Shown here: positions 30,674 through 32,795 of the stretch, piece by piece
Position numbering within the stretch: the stretch's first letter is position 1
How the letters are laid out: each line of letters begins with the position of its first letter
From: Prevotella sp. UBA3288
Lineage (GTDB): Bacteria; Bacteroidota; Bacteroidia; Bacteroidales; Bacteroidaceae
Direction: 5' to 3'
Assembly (NCBI GenBank): GCA_002361655.1
Contig: DETM01000056.1
Coordinates: 77,519 to 110,313, forward strand
DNA: 32,795 nt
Translations under genes and position numbers: made by a program
Notes under the pieces: generated by a model
Seen by the model: the letters and a program-made list of their open reading frames with translations, nothing else
What the model was told of the DNA's origin: nothing
Databases searched by the model: none

Positions 30674-32041
30674 TTAGGCCTCCTTCTTAGCAGCAGCCTT
30701 TTTCTTCGGGGCAGCCTTCTTGGGCTTCTCTTCCTCGTCGGCGGACTGATACTTAGCCAACTTGGCCTTCAGACGTTCGATTTCGATGTCCTTCATCTCA
30801 ATCTCGTCGCCCTGGTTCTTGATGGTGGTCAGCAGCGAGTTGAGTTGCTCGTTGTCAATCTCCTCAGGATAGAGGGCATTGACACGGTTGATGAAGTCGC
30901 CCAAGATGTTCATGTAGTTAGTGAAAGCATCAAACGGACCGCTGTAGATGCCACGGTCGAGACCCACGTTAGAGGGCTTGGTGGTCATGAAGCGGAAGTT
31001 GTTGGAAGCCTGAAGGTAGTCCCAGTCCTGGTTGATGCGCGGGTCGTTGGCGATGAGCAGACGGTCGGCCACGCTGTAGAGTTTGTTGAAGGCCTCACGC
31101 TGCATGGCGTTGCCCAGCCAGCACGAGCAGTCGCGCTCCTCGTCGACCCACGACAGGGTGTCGGGCACGTCGATTGAGCCCACGCTCTTTACCTTCATGC
31201 AGATCTCTGTCGGCGTAGAGAAGGTGATGCCTTTCTCCTTGGCACACACGGGCAGCGCCTTGAGGAAGTCGAGGATGTTGCTGCTAAGCGGCTGAGCAAT
31301 GCCCAGGGCTGAGAGTTCCATGAAGATGTTGATGATCTGTTCTTCCTCTGGCAGACGGGCGATGCGGTCGATATAAGCATCGGCAAAGAGGGGATAGCCC
31401 TCCCACTCGGCGTTGTTGAAGCGCAGTGAGATATCGTCAGAGAGATCGACATCGCGCAGCAGCAACTTCAGGTTGGGAGCGATGTTGCAGTTGTAGACAT
31501 AGTGAGGCGACTTCCATCCAAGCACGTGTTTGGCACCCTCGGTGAGCATACCCTTGAAGCCCAGTGCGGCAATCTGAGCACCTATGTCGTCACTGTAAAT
31601 GAGCGACGAGTTGCGGGCCACCTTCGGCTCCTGCCCGAAGTATTCCTTGATTTTCTGCACCTGCTTCTTCATGTCGCGGGCAAAAGCCTGCTCGTTGGCC
31701 AGCGACGACAGGCCGTGGCTGTAGGGCTCGGCAAGGAACTCCACGCAGCCGGTCTCATTCAGTTCCTGCAGTTTCTCCAGTACTTGCGGAGCGTGCATCT
31801 CCAGTTGTTCGATGCCGGTGCCCGATAGCGAGAAGGCCACTTTAAAGTACTTGCCGTGCTCCTTGATCATCTGCAGCAGGGTGTTCAGTGCCGGCATATA
31901 ACTGCGCTCGGCGATGTCGCTGATGCTACGCTCGTTCTCGTAGTCATCGTAATAGTAATGGTCGGTACCGATGTCAAAGAAACGGTAGCGCTTCAGATGA
32001 ATAATCTGATGTATCTCAAAATATAAGCAAATTGTTTTCAT
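30674..32041 (-). CDS. GH57 family glycosidase with coiled-coil and Lys/Ala-rich tail
   Basis: 455 residues. The N-terminus (ICLYFEIHQIIHLKRYRFF), FKVAFSLSGTGIEQLE, CVEFLAEPYSHGLSSL and EPKVARNSSLIYSDDIGAQI are typical of the Bacteroidetes GH57 alpha-amylase-like branch. In GH57 enzymes the catalytic pair is a Glu and an Asp; the nucleophile cannot be fixed here without an alignment. The domain ends near residue 400. A coiled coil follows (about 405-432, IEMKDIEIERLKAKLAKYQS) and then a positively charged tail (KKAAPKKKAAAKKEA). No signal peptide is seen, so it probably acts in the cytosol on glycogen or other alpha-glucan. It lies downstream of a glycosyltransferase gene, a pairing seen in Bacteroides glycogen loci. 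Confidence 0.87.
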   Translation of the reverse strand: MKTICLYFEIHQIIHLKRYRFFDIGTDHYYYDDYENERSISDIAERSYMPALNTLLQMIKEHGKYFKVAFSLSGTGIEQLEMHAPQVLEKLQELNETGCVEFLAEPYSHGLSSLANEQAFARDMKKQVQKIKEYFGQEPKVARNSSLIYSDDIGAQIAALGFKGMLTEGAKHVLGWKSPHYVYNCNIAPNLKLLLRDVDLSDDISLRFNNAEWEGYPLFADAYIDRIARLPEEEQIINIFMELSALGIAQPLSSNILDFLKALPVCAKEKGITFSTPTEICMKVKSVGSIDVPDTLSWVDEERDCSCWLGNAMQREAFNKLYSVADRLLIANDPRINQDWDYLQASNNFRFMTTKPSNVGLDRGIYSGPFDAFTNYMNILGDFINRVNALYPEEIDNEQLNSLLTTIKNQGDEIEMKDIEIERLKAKLAKYQSADEEEKPKKAAPKKKAAAKKEA

Positions 32042-32052
32042 ACTCTTATTTT

Positions 32053-32250
32053 AGTGAAGAGTGAAGAGTGAAGAGTGAAGAATTTGCTTCCGCAGTTCCT
32101 ATACCTCTCTGTCATTCACTCTGTTTTTTTTGTTGTTAAACTTATATAATTAAATTGATGTATTCATGAAGACTTCCGGGTGTGAGTTTCAAATTAGACT
32201 TCCATCATGGCGGTAGCAAATTCTTCACTCTTCACTCTTCACTCTTCACT
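32053..32250. repeat. Perfect 36-bp inverted repeat with 7-bp units, filling the GT4-GH57 gap
   Basis: 32053-32088 and 32215-32250 are exact reverse complements over 36 bp. Each arm is four copies of a GAGTGAA-type heptamer followed by GAATTTGCT. The 126-bp centre (32089-32214) is AT-rich, holds no open frame and shows no TAnnTTTG promoter on the minus strand. The right arm begins directly at the GT4 stop codon (32251-32253) and the left arm ends 11 bp before the GH57 start. No target-site duplication is clear (TTAT occurs on both sides but not at equal distance). It could be a miniature mobile element or a long RNA hairpin in the GT4-GH57 message. Confidence 0.85.
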
Positions 32251-32795
32251 TTATACCTCCCATCCTAAAGTCCTTCTGTAGAGTGTGCGTATCCAGCGGC
32301 CCACCTTCTCCCACGTAATCTGGTCGACCTCCTTCTTACCCTCTTCCTTGAGGTAGTTGAAGAGCGAGTCGTTGACACAGATGCTGTAGATGGCATCGGC
32401 CAGAGCGTGCACATCCCAGTAGTCCACCTTGATGCAGTTCTCCAGAATCTCGGCGCAGCCACTCTGCTTGGAGATGATGGAGGGCGTGCCACACTGCATG
32501 GCCTCGAGAGGCGAGATGCCGAAGGGCTCGGAGACGGAGGGCATCACATAGACATCGCTGTCCTTGAGGCACTCGTAGACCTGCTTGCCGCGCATAAAGC
32601 CGGGGAAGTGGAAGCGGTCGGCAATGCCTCGCTCGGCAGCCAGATAGATCATGGCATCCATCATGTCGCCGGAACCTGCCATGCAGAAACGCACGTTGCG
32701 AGTGCGGTGGAGCACCATATTGGCAGCCTCGACGAAATACTCGGGACCTTTTTGCATCGTGATGCGGCCCAGGAAGGTGACCACCTTCTCCTTGC
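32251..32795 (-). CDS. GT4-type glycosyltransferase, likely glycogen/alpha-glucan synthesis, 5' part cut off
   Basis: The last ~181 residues are in the window; the frame stays open to the edge (..KEKVVTFLGRITMQKGPEYF), so the start lies outside. This is the C-terminal Rossmann half of a GT-B enzyme: GRITMQKGPEYFVEAA, FCMAGSGD, FHFPGFMRGKQV, and the nucleotide-sugar-binding SEPFGISPLEAMQCG with the E-x7-E pair. It resembles the glycosyltransferase that precedes GH57 in Bacteroides glycogen loci, where it is annotated as glycogen synthase-like; whether the donor is UDP- or ADP-glucose cannot be read. The GTG at 32784 that could pass for a start is internal to the conserved motif. Confidence 0.87.
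   Translation of the reverse strand, partial: KEKVVTFLGRITMQKGPEYFVEAANMVLHRTRNVRFCMAGSGDMMDAMIYLAAERGIADRFHFPGFMRGKQVYECLKDSDVYVMPSVSEPFGISPLEAMQCGTPSIISKQSGCAEILENCIKVDYWDVHALADAIYSICVNDSLFNYLKEEGKKEVDQITWEKVGRWIRTLYRRTLGWEV

Noticed and set aside
32053..32250. CRISPR-like array
   Set aside because: The units are 7 bp, contiguous and without spacers; this is a tandem-repeat-containing inverted repeat.

Overview
The window looks like chromosomal DNA from a Bacteroidales bacterium, most likely a member of the Prevotellaceae. The basis is a SusC/SusD pair, several promoters of the Bacteroidetes form TTTG-N19/20-TAnnTTTG, few Shine-Dalgarno sequences, standalone AsnA, DUF4369 and DUF5123 proteins, and a short C-terminal tail of the type [V/I]YNxxGQ...KGLxIxNGKKV on secreted enzymes. 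The genus assignment is inference. No tRNA, rRNA, CRISPR array or intact insertion sequence was found.

Layout. (1) 1-10184 is mostly housekeeping. It holds a truncated DUF1846 gene (-), a GT2 polyprenol-phosphate-mannose-synthase-like gene (+), a tight minus-strand operon (DUF4369 lipoprotein, pyrC, a free-standing MetH reactivation domain, a metallophosphoesterase and plsC, joined by 17-, 4- and 4-bp overlaps), and a second minus-strand set (asnA, dnaX, an ftsB/divIC-like gene and a small membrane protein) ending at a rho-independent terminator. (2) 10395-30636 is a pectin-type polysaccharide utilization locus (PUL) with three transcription units. GH3 plus a 1270-aa multimodular CE8 pectin methylesterase run rightwards. 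susC, susD, a DUF5123-like lipoprotein, a 167-aa lipoprotein and a secreted unknown run leftwards. A PL1 pectate lyase runs rightwards from the region divergent to susC. An Rpn-family nuclease gene with its own promoter and terminators sits between the first two units. (3) 30674-32795 is a glycogen/alpha-glucan pair on the minus strand (truncated GT4-type glycosyltransferase, then GH57), separated by a perfect 36-bp inverted repeat.

How the genes fit together. The CE8 would remove methyl groups from homogalacturonan and the PL1 would cleave the chain. The DUF5123 lipoprotein, SusD and the small lipoprotein are plausible surface glycan binders, SusC imports oligogalacturonides, and the GH3 (beta-xylosidase type) would trim xylose-like side groups. 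No PUL regulator (hybrid two-component system, SusR or ECF sigma/anti-sigma) is in the window. Two palindromes between susC and PL1 are candidate operator sites.

The most unusual signal is non-coding. At four gene ends the stop codon sits in or directly beside a 7-bp-period repeat containing TGA or TAA. Because 7 is not a multiple of 3, each array presents stops in all three frames. Two of these arrays are also arms of inverted repeats that fill the gap to the next gene.
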